A stretch of 64,000 bases of DNA from Ixodes scapularis (lineage: Eukaryota; Arthropoda; Arachnida; Ixodida; Ixodidae), in NCBI RefSeq assembly GCF_016920785.2, contig NW_024609857.1, positions 74,336,252-74,400,251 of the forward strand, written 5' to 3'. The number at the start of each line of letters is the position of its first letter. Within the stretch, counting starts at the first letter, position 1. The translations under genes were made by a program, and so were the position numbers. Under the pieces are notes generated by a model that ran no database searches, had not been told where the DNA came from, and worked only from the letters and a program-made list of their open reading frames with translations. Positions 63,701-64,000 of this stretch are shown one piece after another.

Positions 63701-64000
63701 CTCAGTGCATACAGGAAACAAGTAACAGACGAGAACCGCTAATTCCAACGCCCTTTCCAGAAAGACCATGGCAACAAGTCGGCATGGACCTATTTTACCT
63801 CTCAGGAAAGTGGTACTTGCTCGTCACCGACTATTACTCAAGATTCCCAGAAGTTGCGCCACTCACAAGTCTGTCGACGACATCTGTAATTGACCACCTG
63901 AAATCGATCTTCGCCAGACACGGCACACCAGAAACAGTATTTAGTGACAATGGACCTCAATTCCAAAAACTCGACTCATCCCGATTTCATAAATTTTCTC
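60760..64000 (+). pseudogene. pol: Gag-Pol of Ty3/gypsy element 2 (single frame, one TGA, runs off window)
   Basis: A single frame from ATG 60760 with one stop, TGA at 60838-60840 (codon 27), then open to base 64000. Gag part: PWRRWI-type start region, then VVRKAFEDHFIVRRNLIYDR. Two CCHC knuckles, CLRCGRNRHARNEC and CRNCGKPGHFAKIC (61414-61510). Protease FKIDTGADVTVIPE (DTGA near 61644). RT: RICVDFTSLNKYVE, SKLDANSGFWQFQL, FGITSAPEFYQKKM and VCNMDDILVYGS with MDD in place of YxDD. RNase H: VISADASSYGIGAVL, QIEKEGLAVVWSCEKF, IETDHKPLVPIF. Integrase: the HHCC zinc domain ending CPQC (63590-63710), then WQQVGMDLFY with the first core Asp and TVFSDNGPQF with the second; the Glu lies outside the window. 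The TGA is explained by CGA to TGA. Gag and Pol are fused in one frame, unlike element 1. It resembles Mag/K02A2.6-like gypsies (from memory). Confidence 0.9.

Overview
The window looks like repeat-saturated, non-coding nuclear DNA of an arthropod, most likely a chelicerate and probably a hard (ixodid) tick. No single marker proves this. The inference rests on the mix of tRNA-derived SINEs, LINE fragments, a Penelope-like element, Ty3/gypsy elements and many small inverted-repeat DNA elements, together with long (TA)n and poly-G tracts and intron-separated short coding exons. Nothing bacterial (operons, ribosome binding sites, CRISPR) is present.

Host coding content is small. On the + strand, 585-814 is the terminal exon of an L-serine dehydratase-like gene with a good splice acceptor. 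On the - strand, 48123-48926 encodes a compact type I membrane protein: signal peptide, sushi (CCP) domain, fucolectin/F5-8C-like domain, C-terminal transmembrane helix. A third exon (36733-37127, -) has a consensus splice donor but a stop two codons after its ATG, and resembles proteins carried by Helitron-type elements.

Layout. 1-4.5 kb: the dehydratase exon, then empty DNA and a mariner-type MITE. 4.58-9.87 kb: a complete non-autonomous LTR retrotransposon (508-bp LTRs, 4-bp target duplication, PBS, PPT) whose 3' LTR is split by a 1.72-kb insertion without a target duplication. 10-17 kb: foldback elements, a TIR element carrying a (TA)n tract, SINE and MITE relics. 17-19.8 kb: a Penelope-like retroelement (-) interrupted by a P/hAT-type transposon with a broken THAP domain and by a G-rich hAT-like element, each with a perfect 8-bp target duplication. 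20-30 kb: SINEs, MITEs and minisatellites. 30.6-34.4 kb: LINE relics. 35-37 kb: a palindromic minisatellite inside a TIR element, a foldback with a hAT-like insertion, and the Helitron-like exon. 37.5-45.3 kb: three more LINE relics plus a compound foldback with TAA duplications. 46-55 kb: TIR elements around the sushi-fucolectin gene. 56-64 kb: a Ty3/gypsy element (element 1, stops in pol) cut in its RNase H domain by a second gypsy element (element 2), which runs off the window with one in-frame TGA in gag.

The window does not show a cooperating gene system. Its interest is a well-preserved record of nested transposition: at least five events can be ordered by target-site duplications or by interrupted reading frames.
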